Assembly (NCBI RefSeq): GCF_019966545.1
Contig: NZ_JAIMIC010000001.1
Location: forward strand, 434,001-498,000
DNA: 64,000 nucleotides
Origin: Heliomarina baculiformis
GTDB taxonomy: Bacteria; Pseudomonadota; Alphaproteobacteria; Rhodobacterales; Rhodobacteraceae
Direction: 5' to 3'
The stretch's first letter is position 1. Every line of letters starts with the position of its first letter. The position numbers were made by a program, and so were the translations under genes. This document shows, piece after piece, positions 35,618 through 44,013 of the stretch. The notes below the pieces were generated by a model that worked only from the letters and a program-made list of their open reading frames with translations, had not been told where the DNA came from and ran no database searches.

Positions 35618-35654
35618 TCGTATTCACCTTAAGGTTGTGTCAAGACACCTTAAG
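35618..35654 (-). promoter_or_regulatory. Promoter with repeated CACCTTAAG elements
   Basis: CACCTTAAG occurs at 35625-35633 and 35646-35654, 21 bases apart, about two helical turns. On the minus strand TTGACA (35643-35638) overlaps the elements, with a 15-base spacer to TACGAT, and the palindrome ACCTTAAGGT falls in the spacer. This layout resembles MerR-type promoters, but no MerR gene is nearby. Confidence 0.4.
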
Positions 35655-35732
35655 TTGAGAAATGTATTTGCGCTATAATCTGCGCCGCCAGAGCGGGCAA
35701 AGCACATGTCTTTGGAAAGGGTAATGAGCGGC

Positions 35733-36026
35733 TCAGGCCGTGGCCGGTGCTTCCCAGTTCAGGTCCGGAGTCTCGCGAAAGGCAAAGCGCGACAGGTGGT
35801 CGTCGATGATGAACTTTGCCCGTTCGAGACCCTCTTCATCCTGAGCCGTGACTGTCACCAAAAGCGCCTCGTCATCGGCCTGCATCGTTGCAGGACCGGG
35901 CGGAAGGGCCGCTTTTCCGTTGGTATCGTCGTATTCCACGCTGACCTTATGCGCGAAGTGCTTGCAAAGCTGTTTGAGGTACTTGGACGCATTGGGCGTT
36001 TCGAAACGTGCTGACGCGGAAAGCAT
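35733..36026 (-). CDS. DUF2218 domain protein
   Basis: A 97-residue protein of the DUF2218 family, which is often encoded beside siderophore or iron-uptake genes. Conserved features are MLSASARFETPNASKYLKQL in parts, HFAHKVSVEY and the C-terminal FIIDDHLSRFAFRE. No catalytic role is known. ATG at 36026 has GGAGTG upstream. It is divergent from the siderophore ABC operon, with only about 130 bases between the starts, so a shared iron-dependent control is plausible but no clear Fur or RirA box was recognised. Confidence 0.87.
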   Translation of the reverse strand: MLSASARFETPNASKYLKQLCKHFAHKVSVEYDDTNGKAALPPGPATMQADDEALLVTVTAQDEEGLERAKFIIDDHLSRFAFRETPDLNWEAPATA

Positions 36027-36157
36027 GGTCACTCCGGTGAAATCCGATTCTTTCTGTAAGTTATTTTCTTGACCCTCCCGGCGCAAGCGCCTAACCGACA
36101 GTCAATCCGAACCCGGCGACGCTCTGCCGGTTCATGTTCCAGTCCGGAGGCCTGCCT

Positions 36158-37063
36158 ATGATCCCCGCCCTGCTGCGTAACACTCTAGCCGCTCTGGCGC
36201 TGTGCGCACCGGCCTGCATGGCCGAGCCGATCACCGTGGAAACCGCCACCGGCCCCGTAGAACTGCCGCAGCGTCCCGAGCGCATTCTTGCGATGGACGT
36301 GCCAGCGATCGACACGTTGACGGCGCTGGGGGTGAAACCTGCCGGGATCGTCGCGCCGACACATATGGGCTACCTGTCGGATGTGGAAAATGAGCTGCCT
36401 GTGGTTGGGACGCTTTTCGAACCCGATTTCGAGAAGATCGCAGCGCTTGGACCGGATGCGATCATCCTTGGGACGCGGTCCATCGCGCAGGGCAAGAACC
36501 TGAGCAATTTCGGGCCGGTTCTGGACATGAGCATCGGTCTTGATGCGGTCGGCGACGGGCTGCAGCGGCTTGAGACCTATGGCAGGCTGACCGGCACCGA
36601 AGAAAAAGCCACCGAGATGGCCGGAATCCTGCGCGCCAAGACCGAAACCGCCCGCGCCCTTGTCGAGGGGCGAGGCACCGCGCTGATCGTCATGACCAAC
36701 GGGCCGAAACTGTCGGTGTTCGGTGCCGAGAGCCGGTTCGGCTGGCTGCACAAGACGCTGGGCTGGCCCGAGGCCGCGGATGACATCGATACCTCGTCCC
36801 ATGGCGAGGCGATCACGTTTGAATATATCGCCGACAAGAACCCCGATACACTGATCGTGATCGACCGCGGGCAGGCCATCGGCGGCGCGGTCGAAGGCGC
36901 GCGGTCGACGCTGGACAATGCGCTGATCCACGGCACGACCGCGTGGCAGAACGATCAGGTCATCTATCTCTCGCCGGGCGAGATTTATATCGCGGGTGGC
37001 GGGTATACCGCGCTGAACCGCACGCTCGATCAGTTGATCGCCGCGCTGGGACCTGACTCCTGA
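36158..37063 (+). CDS. Siderophore ABC transporter substrate-binding protein
   Basis: Periplasmic binding protein of 301 residues in the FecB/CeuA/YclQ group, which captures ferric siderophores. The N-terminus is a signal peptide (MIPALLRNTLAALALCAPAC, then MAEPITV). The class III two-lobe layout shows PERILAMDVPAIDTLTALG, then KIAALGPDAIILGTRS, with a long linker helix. ATG at 36158 has GGAGG upstream; an ATG at 36134 lacks it. A single Cys in LCAPACMAEP could be a lipobox remnant, but the context is not a clean lipobox. The permeases and ATPase follow closely. Confidence 0.9.
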   Translation: MIPALLRNTLAALALCAPACMAEPITVETATGPVELPQRPERILAMDVPAIDTLTALGVKPAGIVAPTHMGYLSDVENELPVVGTLFEPDFEKIAALGPDAIILGTRSIAQGKNLSNFGPVLDMSIGLDAVGDGLQRLETYGRLTGTEEKATEMAGILRAKTETARALVEGRGTALIVMTNGPKLSVFGAESRFGWLHKTLGWPEAADDIDTSSHGEAITFEYIADKNPDTLIVIDRGQAIGGAVEGARSTLDNALIHGTTAWQNDQVIYLSPGEIYIAGGGYTALNRTLDQLIAALGPDS

Positions 37064-37069
37064 TCTGAT

Positions 37070-38017
37070 ATGCCCGTAGTTTTCATCCTGCTGGCGCTGG
37101 CCGCGCTGGCCAGCCTTTCGCTGTTCGTCGGCGCCATCGACATGAGTCCGGCCGATCTCTGGCGCAACCCCGAGGCACTGCGGCTGATGCTGGTAAGCCG
37201 CCTGCCCCGGACAATGGCGGCGATGCTGGCGGGGGCCTCGCTGGCGGTGACCGGGCAGATCATGCAGGTGCTGGCGCGCAACCGTTTCGTTGAGCCGATG
37301 ACCGCAGGGGCGGGTCAGAGCGCGGCGCTTGGCATTCTTGCCGCGACTCTCTTCGTGCCGGGCGCACCGGTCTGGATCAAGATGCTGATCGCCGCCGGGG
37401 CGACCCTGGTCGGGAGCGTCGGCCTGTTGCTGATGATCCGTCGCCTGCCACCGACGCAACCATTGCTCGTACCGCTGGTGGCGCTGGTTTACGGCGGGGT
37501 GATCGGCGCGGCGGTAACCTTTGTCGCCTACCAGGGCGATATGCTACAATTCGTGCAGATCTGGTTGACCGGAGAGCTTTCCGGCGTTCTGCAGGGCCGG
37601 TACGAGCTGCTCTGGATTGCCGGGGGCGTAGCGCTTGCGACGTGGTTCATCGCCGACCGGGTGACGGTACTGGCGCTGGGAGATGCGGCCGGCCGCGCGC
37701 TGGGGGTGAACGTGGCTGCGGTGACAGCGGCGGGGCTTGCCGCGATATCGCTGGTGACCGCGCTGACGGTGGTCACGCTCGGCGCGATCCCGTTCATCGG
37801 GCTGGTGGTGCCGAACCTCGTGTCGCGGCTGATCGGGGATAACCTGCGCGCCGGGCTGCCGCTGACGGCGAGCCTTGGGGCGCTTTTGGTGCTGGGCGCA
37901 GATATGCTGGGCCGGGTGGTTCGCATGCCCTATGAGATCCCCGCCTCGGCCATGACGGGCGTGATCGGCGCTGCCTTGTTCCTTGCCCTGATCCTGCGGG
38001 AGCCAAAAAATGGCTAG
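37070..38017 (+). CDS. Siderophore ABC transporter permease (FecCD family), first
   Basis: Inner-membrane permease of 315 residues in the FecCD/BtuC family, with about nine hydrophobic segments. Family marks include RLPRTMAAMLAGASLAVTGQIMQVLARN near residue 45 in pieces and the GAIPFIGLVVPNLVSRLIGD block, which forms the gate and coupling region. It starts 6 bases after the binding-protein stop and overlaps the second permease by 8 bases, as expected for a heterodimeric permease. Confidence 0.92.
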   Translation: MPVVFILLALAALASLSLFVGAIDMSPADLWRNPEALRLMLVSRLPRTMAAMLAGASLAVTGQIMQVLARNRFVEPMTAGAGQSAALGILAATLFVPGAPVWIKMLIAAGATLVGSVGLLLMIRRLPPTQPLLVPLVALVYGGVIGAAVTFVAYQGDMLQFVQIWLTGELSGVLQGRYELLWIAGGVALATWFIADRVTVLALGDAAGRALGVNVAAVTAAGLAAISLVTALTVVTLGAIPFIGLVVPNLVSRLIGDNLRAGLPLTASLGALLVLGADMLGRVVRMPYEIPASAMTGVIGAALFLALILREPKNG

Positions 38018-38975
38018 GGCGCAGATCTGGTTGGGCTTGTGCTTGCTGGTCTCGATCATTGGCTACCTTTTCCTCGACGCGGTGGGGTCATGGGCGTTCA
38101 TCCTGACCTTTCGCGCCACCAAGCTGGCGGCTATGCTGCTGGTTGGTGTGTCGCTGGCGGTGGCGACGGTGCTGTTCCAGACAATCACGGCGAACCGTAT
38201 CCTGACGCCATCGGTGATGGGGTTCGATGCGCTTTACGCCTTTGCGTTGAGCAGCATGGTCTTCACCCTAGGTGCGGCGGGTTATGACGCGATCCCGCAG
38301 CCGCTTTTGTTCGCCGCCAACCTGACGCTGATGTCGGGACTTGGGCTTTTGCTGTTCATGGCGCTGCTGGCCGGGGGGCGTGGCGATATCCTCAAGATGG
38401 TGTTGACGGGGATCGTGCTGGGCATCCTGATCCGGTCGGTCACCGGGTTTATCCAGCGGCTGATCGACCCGAGCGATTTCCAGACCGTGCAGGTCGCGAG
38501 TTTCGCGCGGTTCACCTTTGTGGAGCCGGTTCTGCTGGGCATGGCGGCGGCGGTGGTGATCCCGGCGCTGGTGCTGGCGTGGCGAATGAGGTTCCGGCTG
38601 GATGTACTGGCGCTGGGACCGGAGGCCGCCACCGGTCTGGGTGAAATGCCGAAGCGCGGGCAGAAACAGGCGCTGCTGTTGATCTGCCTGCTGGTCGGCG
38701 CGGCGACGGCGCTGTCGGGGCCGATGTCGTCGGGGTTTTCGGGGCCATCTAATTTCTTTGGCCTGATCGTCACCGCGCTTGCGCATCTTCTGATCAAGAG
38801 CGAGCGGCACGCGACCCTGCTGCCGGCGGCGGCGATGATCGCAGGGATCGTGCTGGTCGGTGGTCAGACGGTGATGGAGCGCGTGCTGCACCTTTCCACC
38901 CCCCTGCCCGTCGTGATCGAGTTGATCGGCGGCGCGCTGTTTCTATTCCTGCTGTTACGGAGACGGGCCGTATGA
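38010..38975 (+). CDS. Siderophore ABC transporter permease (FecCD family), second
   Basis: Second FecCD-type permease, 321 residues. The start region ATKLAAMLLVGVSLAVATVLFQTIT corresponds to the conserved first half in the family, and the SGFSGPSNFFGLIVTALAHLL block corresponds to the gate region. The sequence is more divergent from the first permease than within a homodimer. Its start overlaps the first permease and its stop overlaps the ATPase (ATGA), so four genes are tightly coupled. Confidence 0.9.
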   Translation: MARAQIWLGLCLLVSIIGYLFLDAVGSWAFILTFRATKLAAMLLVGVSLAVATVLFQTITANRILTPSVMGFDALYAFALSSMVFTLGAAGYDAIPQPLLFAANLTLMSGLGLLLFMALLAGGRGDILKMVLTGIVLGILIRSVTGFIQRLIDPSDFQTVQVASFARFTFVEPVLLGMAAAVVIPALVLAWRMRFRLDVLALGPEAATGLGEMPKRGQKQALLLICLLVGAATALSGPMSSGFSGPSNFFGLIVTALAHLLIKSERHATLLPAAAMIAGIVLVGGQTVMERVLHLSTPLPVVIELIGGALFLFLLLRRRAV

Positions 38976-39724
38976 TTTCGATCCGCAATGTAAGCCATGC
39001 CATTCACGGCTCGCCGATCCTGCATGACATATCGCTTGACCTGCCACGCGGCGGAGTGACCGCGCTGATCGGGCCGAACGGGGCCGGGAAATCGACTCTT
39101 TTGTCGCTGATTGCGCGGCTGGATAAATTGCAGGCGGGCGCGATCACTGTAGATGAGCTTGAAGTCGGCAAGGCCGCCGACCGGGTGCTCGCGCAGCATC
39201 TGGCAATCATGCCGCAAAGCCTGACCGTATCGGCGCGGCTGCGGGTGGGCGAACTGGTGATGATGGGCCGCTACCCGTGGCACCAGGGACGCCCCGGCGC
39301 GCAAGACCGCGAGATCATTACCGCCGCGCTGGAAAAATTCGCGCTGGAGCCTTTGCGGGATCGGTTTCTCGATGCGTTGTCGGGCGGGCAACGGCAGCGG
39401 GCGCTGGTGGCGATGGCCTATGCGCAGGGGACAGATTACCTGCTACTGGACGAACCGCTTAACAATCTTGATATCGCAGCGTCGCGCCACCTGATGGGAT
39501 TGCTGCGCGAGATGGCGGAACGCGAAGGCAAGAGCATCGTGATCGTGTTGCATGACATCAACTATGCTGCCGCATTTGCCGACCGGATCGTGGTGATGAG
39601 TGGCGGGCGTATCGCGGCAGATGGCGCTCCGGACGAGATCGTGACCGATGGTCTGCTAAGGGAGGTCTTTGACACGAATGCCGAGGTGCGGCTGATCGAC
39701 GGCAAGCCCGTGGTTCTGGTCTGA
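38972..39724 (+). CDS. Siderophore ABC transporter ATP-binding protein
   Basis: ATPase of 250 residues for ferric-siderophore import, cytoplasmic face. Walker A is GPNGAGKST near residue 35, the signature is LSGGQRQRALVAMAYAQ and Walker B is YLLLDEPLNNLD, with the typical switch His in IVLHDINYA. FecE/YclP-type length. It ends the operon; no outer-membrane receptor or TonB gene is seen downstream. Confidence 0.94.
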   Translation: MISIRNVSHAIHGSPILHDISLDLPRGGVTALIGPNGAGKSTLLSLIARLDKLQAGAITVDELEVGKAADRVLAQHLAIMPQSLTVSARLRVGELVMMGRYPWHQGRPGAQDREIITAALEKFALEPLRDRFLDALSGGQRQRALVAMAYAQGTDYLLLDEPLNNLDIAASRHLMGLLREMAEREGKSIVIVLHDINYAAAFADRIVVMSGGRIAADGAPDEIVTDGLLREVFDTNAEVRLIDGKPVVLV

Positions 39725-40041
39725 GGGATCGACGGTTGAACGTAGGCATCTCTGCGGATGGTGACGGGCTGGGTTGGTGCGAGGAATCGCGTTTATTGCG
39801 CTGGTTCCAGCCGCGCGGCGCTGAAAGCCGGCACCGATTTTCGACGATCTCAAACCGTTTGCACAACTTCAAGCACAGCCATTAACCACGCTTTAAGGAC
39901 AAAAACCGGAATCCTGTCCAACTGATCCGGCAGCGGAATTTAGCCATCAAATTTACCCTAAAGCGATCACAGTTTCGCCCTGATCCTTATGCAGTGGAGC
40001 GGGGAAGAAGCCGTTAAGGTTAACTGTATAAGGGTTTTTAC
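39725..40041. other. Intergenic region of about 317 bases with a CtrA-like site
   Basis: No gene is supported here. It contains the CtrA-type site at 39882-39896 and TTAAGGTTAAC near 40014-40024, just upstream of the disordered-protein gene at 40042. The remainder shows nothing recognisable. Confidence 0.6.
39882..39896 (+). promoter_or_regulatory. Candidate CtrA binding site TTAA-N7-TTAA
   Basis: TTAA, CCACGCT, TTAA matches the CtrA consensus spacing exactly. CtrA is the alphaproteobacterial response regulator that controls motility, gene transfer agents and cell-cycle genes. It lies about 145 bases before the start at 40042, far for a core promoter, so function is uncertain. Confidence 0.4.
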
Positions 40042-40578
40042 ATGCTTCTGTCCGGACTATTCGGATCGTCGAATTCGACGCCTCCTGCGTCGAACAACAA
40101 TAATGCGAATAACAATTTTTCCCCCAACACCGATGCCGAGACCGAGGAAACCTCGGCCGCTTCAGGCGGCACCCAGAACGAGTCCGCAACGCAGACGAGC
40201 AACGCCAACAGCGCGCAGGCCGTATCCGTGACCTCTTCGGAGACCGAGACCAGCAACGGCGGATCAGCGCAGGCATCGTCCGGAAACGGAAAACCTGCTG
40301 CGTCAACGACCAAGTCGGCAAGCGGCAATGCACAAGCGAAAGCTGCCGAAGACGCCAAGCCGGATGCGCTGGAGCTTGCCCGTCAGGCGGCGCAGCGGGT
40401 GGTGGACGAAGCCAGGACGCAGTCGCTTCTAAGCAATATCGCGCCCGTCGCTGCCTCGGCCGGAGAGTCGAGCAAATCTTATGCCGTATCCCTGCTGAGC
40501 CCGAGCGGCGTGGCAGAAGCCCAGATCAAATCGCCGACCCCAGCAAACGCCGAGCCCAAGTCGGCCAAGGCGAAATGA
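40042..40578 (+). CDS. Asn/Ser/Thr/Ala-rich disordered protein of unknown function
   Basis: A 178-residue protein of low complexity, not recognised. Residues about 12-95 are Asn, Ser, Thr and Gln-rich with almost no hydrophobic residues (NNNNANNNFSPNTDAETEE), followed by an Ala/Lys/Glu-rich helix around 100-140 (LELARQAAQRVVDEARTQS) and a disordered tail. There is no signal peptide; the first residues MLLSGLFGSS are only mildly hydrophobic. A strong terminator follows and ATG has AAGGG upstream, which support real expression. It may be a surface or regulatory protein with a flexible tether. Confidence 0.65.
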   Translation: MLLSGLFGSSNSTPPASNNNNANNNFSPNTDAETEETSAASGGTQNESATQTSNANSAQAVSVTSSETETSNGGSAQASSGNGKPAASTTKSASGNAQAKAAEDAKPDALELARQAAQRVVDEARTQSLLSNIAPVAASAGESSKSYAVSLLSPSGVAEAQIKSPTPANAEPKSAKAK

Positions 40579-40636
40579 TCTGAGATCCGTCACGCAGATA
40601 AAGCCAGTGCCCCGGCTGCCTCTGCTGACGAAACTG

Positions 40637-40674
40637 ACCGGCGACTGTCCCCTCGGCAGTCGCCGGTTTCTTTG
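40637..40674 (+). terminator. Strong Rho-independent terminator
   Basis: ACCGGCGACTG (40637-40647) pairs perfectly with CAGTCGCCGGT (40657-40667) around a 9-base loop, followed by TTCTTTG. It ends the disordered-protein gene and faces the convergent cyd operon. Confidence 0.85.
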
Positions 40675-40675
40675 T

Positions 40676-40774
40676 TTACAGCAGCACCAGCCGGATCGCG
40701 TAGGCGACGACCCCGACGCAGGCGACACCGCCAAGCCAGAGCAGCAGGAACCAGCCGGTCCGTTTCCACCACAT
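40676..40774 (-). CDS. DUF2474 small membrane peptide of the bd oxidase operon
   Basis: A 32-residue single-pass peptide, MWWKRTGWFLLLWLGGVACV then GVVAYAIRLVLL. The MWWKR start and the membrane segment match DUF2474 peptides that follow cydB in alphaproteobacteria. It starts by a one-base overlap with the cydB stop (TGATG). A role like CydX, stabilising the oxidase, is likely but not proven for this family. Confidence 0.82.
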   Translation of the reverse strand: MWWKRTGWFLLLWLGGVACVGVVAYAIRLVLL

Positions 40775-41805
40775 CAGTGATAGCCCTGTTCCGGGTCGAG
40801 CTTGCCGCGAAACACCCAGTAGGCAAAACCGGTATAGGCCAGGATCATCGGGATCAGGACGATTGCGCCAACCAGCATGAACCACTGGCTTTTCTCGGGG
40901 GCGGCGGCCTCCCACAGGGTCACGCTGGGCGGGATGATATGCGGCCAGATCGAGATACCGAGCCCGAGGAAGCAGAGACCGAACAGCGCCAGCGCCAGCA
41001 CGAAAGGCAGCCAGTCGCGGCCATGGCCGATCAGGCTGCGTGCCAGCGCAATGGCGATGACGGCGACGGCGATGGGCACCGGTGCGGTAAAGATGATCTG
41101 CGGGAAAGTGAACCATTTCGCCCAGTAGATACCGATCAGGAAGGGCGTCGCGAGGCTGACCAGCACGATGAAACCAACGGTGACCAGCCCGAGGATCCGT
41201 GCCATGTTTCGCACCCGGTGCTGAATCTCGCCCTCGAGCTTGAGGTTCAGCCAGCAGGCCCCAAGAAAGGCATAGCCTGCCACCACGGCCAGACCGGTCA
41301 GGATGGTGAACGGGGTGAGCCAATCCCACCAACCGCCCGCATAGGCGCGGCCTTCGACCTCGATCCCCTGCAAAAGCGCGCCGAGGATGACGCCCTGCGC
41401 CATCGACGCGATGAAGGAACCGCCGATAAAGGCACCGTCCCAGAGTTTGCGCGAGAGACGGGTTTCCGTCCGCCAGCGAAATTCGAACGCCACGCCCCGA
41501 AAGATCAGCGCCAGCAGCATGGCAATGATCGGCGGATAGAGCGCAGGCAGGATGATCGCATAGGCCAGCGGAAAGGCCGCCATCAGCCCGCCGCCGCCCA
41601 TGACCAGCCAGGTCTCGTTGCCGTCCCAGACCGGGGCGACCGAGTTCATCATCAGGTCGCGCTCCTTTTTCTCGCGAAAGAGCGGATAAAGGATGCCAAG
41701 CCCGAGGTCGAAGCCGTCAAGCACCACATAGATGTAGATCGCCAGCGCAAGGATCAGCGCCCAGACCACGGTGAGGTCGAAACTGATACCGAGGTTTTCC
41801 ATCAT
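40774..41805 (-). CDS. cydB: Cytochrome bd-type ubiquinol oxidase subunit II
   Basis: Subunit II of 343 residues, which supports the oxidase core in the plasma membrane. Conserved blocks include VVLDGFDLGLGILYPLFREK near residue 28, the DGNETWLVMGGGGLMAAFPLAYA region, and FRGVAFEFRWR. The start overlaps the cydA stop (ATGA). The absence of a longer form and the adjacent DUF2474 gene fit the cyanide-insensitive (CIO) branch. ATG ATG at the start gives two possible initiation codons. Confidence 0.95.
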   Translation of the reverse strand: MMENLGISFDLTVVWALILALAIYIYVVLDGFDLGLGILYPLFREKKERDLMMNSVAPVWDGNETWLVMGGGGLMAAFPLAYAIILPALYPPIIAMLLALIFRGVAFEFRWRTETRLSRKLWDGAFIGGSFIASMAQGVILGALLQGIEVEGRAYAGGWWDWLTPFTILTGLAVVAGYAFLGACWLNLKLEGEIQHRVRNMARILGLVTVGFIVLVSLATPFLIGIYWAKWFTFPQIIFTAPVPIAVAVIAIALARSLIGHGRDWLPFVLALALFGLCFLGLGISIWPHIIPPSVTLWEAAAPEKSQWFMLVGAIVLIPMILAYTGFAYWVFRGKLDPEQGYH

Positions 41806-43220
41806 TTCGCTCCTGTCCGGGGATCAGCGGTACCGGGCACGGTGCCCGCGGCGCGCATGGGGCCGACTTCCTGTTCGACGCCGGTTTCGCCCTGATGCGG
41901 CGGATGGGCCATCAGGCGCAGCAGGAAATAGACGCCCGAGCCGAAGACCGCGAAATAGACGAGGATAAAGGCGACCAGTGAAGTCGCGACGGCGGGTGCA
42001 TCAAGCGGCGCGACGGAATCGGCCGTGCGCAGGATGTTGTAGACAGTGAAGGGCTGGCGCCCGACCTCGGTCGTGATCCAGCCAGCGGTGACGGCGATAA
42101 AGCCGGTCGGCCCCATCACCAGTGCGGCGCGGTGCAGCCATGTATCTGTATGCAGGATACCGCGCCAGCGCGAGATCAGCGACCAGACGCCGAGGCCCAG
42201 CATCGCAAAACCCAGCGCCACCATCACGCGGAAAGACCAGAAGACCACAGCGACGGGAGGCTGGTTTTCGCGCGGGATCGTATCGAGCCCGGCGAGCGGC
42301 GCGTTCAGGTCGTGCTTGAGGATCAGCGAGGATGCCTTGGGGATTTCGATGCTATAGCGCATTTCCTGCGCGTCCTGGTCGGGGATGCCAAAGAGGATCA
42401 GCGGCGCGCCATCCGGGTGGCTCTCAAAGTGCCCCTCCATCGCCATGACCTTGGCGGGCTGGTGTTCCAGCGTGTTCAGCCCGTGCTGGTCACCGATAAA
42501 GATTTGCAAAGGCGCGACCACCGCGACCATCCACATCGCCATGGAGAACATGATCCGCACGCCCCGGTTATGGCCGTGGCCGCGCAGGTAGTGCCAGCCC
42601 GCAACGCCGCCGACCACCAGCGCGGTGGTCAGGTAGGCGGCGGTCAGCGCGTGCGCCAGACGATAGGGGAAGGACGGATTGAAGATGATCGCCCACCAGT
42701 CCTCGGGCAGGAACTGGCCGTTTTCACCGATAATATGGCCCTGCGGTGTCTGCATCCACGAGTTCACGGAAAGGATCCACGTGGCCGAGATCGCCGTGCC
42801 GACGGCGACCATGAGGCAGGCGAACATGTGCAGGCCCGGGCCCACCCGGTCGCGGCCAAAGAGCATGATACCGAGGAAACCGGCCTCGAGGAAAAAGGCG
42901 GTCAGCACCTCGTAAGCCATGAGCGGGCCGATCACCGGCCCCGCCTTGTCGGAGAAGACCGACCAGTTGGTGCCGAACTGGTAGGACATCACGATGCCCG
43001 AGACGACGCCCATGGCAAAGGTAATGGCAAAGATCTTGATCCAGTAGCGGAAGAGCCTGAGGAACCGCTCGTTCCCGGTTTTGAGCCAGAGCGCGTTCAG
43101 TACCGCGAGGTACGAGGCAAGTCCGATCGTGAAGGCGGGAAAGATAAAGTGAAACGCGACCGTAAAGCCGAATTGAATGCGCGCGAGCAAAAGCGCGTCG
43201 AAGCCCAGAACATGCTCCAT
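41802..43220 (-). CDS. cydA: Cytochrome bd-type ubiquinol oxidase subunit I, cyanide-insensitive type
   Basis: Core oxidase subunit of 472 residues that oxidises quinol and reduces oxygen to water with hemes b and d, without pumping protons. Likely heme ligands are His24 (FGFTVAFHFIFP), His190 (YRLAHALTAAYL) and Met333 (WSFRVMVAL). The quinol-binding Q-loop is short, and the protein is about 50 residues shorter than E. coli CydA, placing it in the CioA/bd-II-like group. The motif GWITTEVGRQPF is conserved. Start at 43220 has AAGGGG upstream; the frame extends to 43292 without support. Expected to work at low oxygen or in the presence of respiratory inhibitors. Confidence 0.94.
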   Translation of the reverse strand: MEHVLGFDALLLARIQFGFTVAFHFIFPAFTIGLASYLAVLNALWLKTGNERFLRLFRYWIKIFAITFAMGVVSGIVMSYQFGTNWSVFSDKAGPVIGPLMAYEVLTAFFLEAGFLGIMLFGRDRVGPGLHMFACLMVAVGTAISATWILSVNSWMQTPQGHIIGENGQFLPEDWWAIIFNPSFPYRLAHALTAAYLTTALVVGGVAGWHYLRGHGHNRGVRIMFSMAMWMVAVVAPLQIFIGDQHGLNTLEHQPAKVMAMEGHFESHPDGAPLILFGIPDQDAQEMRYSIEIPKASSLILKHDLNAPLAGLDTIPRENQPPVAVVFWSFRVMVALGFAMLGLGVWSLISRWRGILHTDTWLHRAALVMGPTGFIAVTAGWITTEVGRQPFTVYNILRTADSVAPLDAPAVATSLVAFILVYFAVFGSGVYFLLRLMAHPPHQGETGVEQEVGPMRAAGTVPGTADPRTGAK

Positions 43221-43349
43221 AAGGTACCCCTTTTTCCACCGCCTCCCTCTTAGATGAGAGTATAGGACGAAGGGGATGCGACCCAAGCGCATGCGACAAT
43301 GCGCGCGGCAACCGGCGCTTGTCGGTTGACGGGCGAGGCCGACAAAGCG

Positions 43350-43377
43350 AAAGGCCGCCTGTCAAAGGCGACCTTTC
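43350..43377 (-). terminator. Terminator of the fasciclin gene, conserved stem
   Basis: On the minus strand AAAGGTCGCC and GGCGGCCTTT form a 10-bp stem with one G-U pair around TTTGACA, about 75 bases after the fasciclin stop. The T-run behind the stem is interrupted. The same stem sequence recurs after ftsZ. Confidence 0.7.
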
Positions 43378-43449
43378 TGTGCTGTCCGGATTCAGAGCTA
43401 AGGGGTACTTTCGCGATCCACCGGACAACAATACCGTCAAATGTCTTGC

Positions 43450-44013
43450 TTATTCCGCGGGCAAAAGCACCCGGTCGATCACGTGGATCACGCCGTTGGA
43501 CTGGTCGACATCGGCAATCGTCACATTGGCCATGCGGCCACGTTCGTCCTCGATCATGATCTTGTCGCCCTCATAGCGGGCCTGAAGGGTGCAGCCGCCG
43601 ACGGTCGGGACCGGGTGGACGCCGCCGTCATCGTCGATCATGCCCTTGATGGCGGTCGACATGGCATCGGCGGAAACCACGTGGCAGGCGAGGATCTTGG
43701 CAAGCTGGTCCTTGTGCTGCGGTTCAAGCAGGGTTTCGACGGTGCCGGCCTTGAGCATCGCAAATGCGTCATCGGTTGGGGCGAAAACGGTAAAAGGACC
43801 GGGACCGGACAGGGTTTCGACCAAACCGGCAGCCTTGACCGCCGCGACCAGCGTTTCGTGATCCGCGGAGTTCACGGCGTTTTCGACGATGTTCTTGTCC
43901 GCGTACATGGGCGCGCCGCCGACCATCGGATTTTCAGCGGCCTGGGCCGAGAGGCCAAGGATGGATACACCGGATACCAGCGCGGCGGTTGCAAGAGTTT
44001 TAATCGGTTTCAT
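43450..44013 (-). CDS. Secreted fasciclin-domain protein
   Basis: A 187-residue exported protein. The signal peptide is MKPIKTLATAALVSGVSILG with cleavage likely after AQA. One fasciclin (FAS1) domain follows, with the H1 motif GPGPFTVFAPTDDAFAML and the H2-like GVIHVIDRVLLP at the C-terminus. FAS1 domains act in adhesion or protein interaction. The clear GGAGG ribosome site supports ATG at 44013. It is transcribed divergently from cobS. Confidence 0.92.
   Translation of the reverse strand: MKPIKTLATAALVSGVSILGLSAQAAENPMVGGAPMYADKNIVENAVNSADHETLVAAVKAAGLVETLSGPGPFTVFAPTDDAFAMLKAGTVETLLEPQHKDQLAKILACHVVSADAMSTAIKGMIDDDGGVHPVPTVGGCTLQARYEGDKIMIEDERGRMANVTIADVDQSNGVIHVIDRVLLPAE

Noticed and set aside
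36027-36157. Fur or RirA box ahead of the siderophore operon
   Set aside because: No stretch matched a known iron-box consensus closely enough to call.
40081-40330. Repeat-like low-complexity DNA suggesting a CRISPR array
   Set aside because: No regular repeat-spacer pattern; the bias comes from Asn/Ser/Thr codons in the disordered protein.
43221-43349. FNR-type site ahead of cydAB
   Set aside because: No TTGAT-N4-ATCAA-like palindrome was found upstream of cydA.
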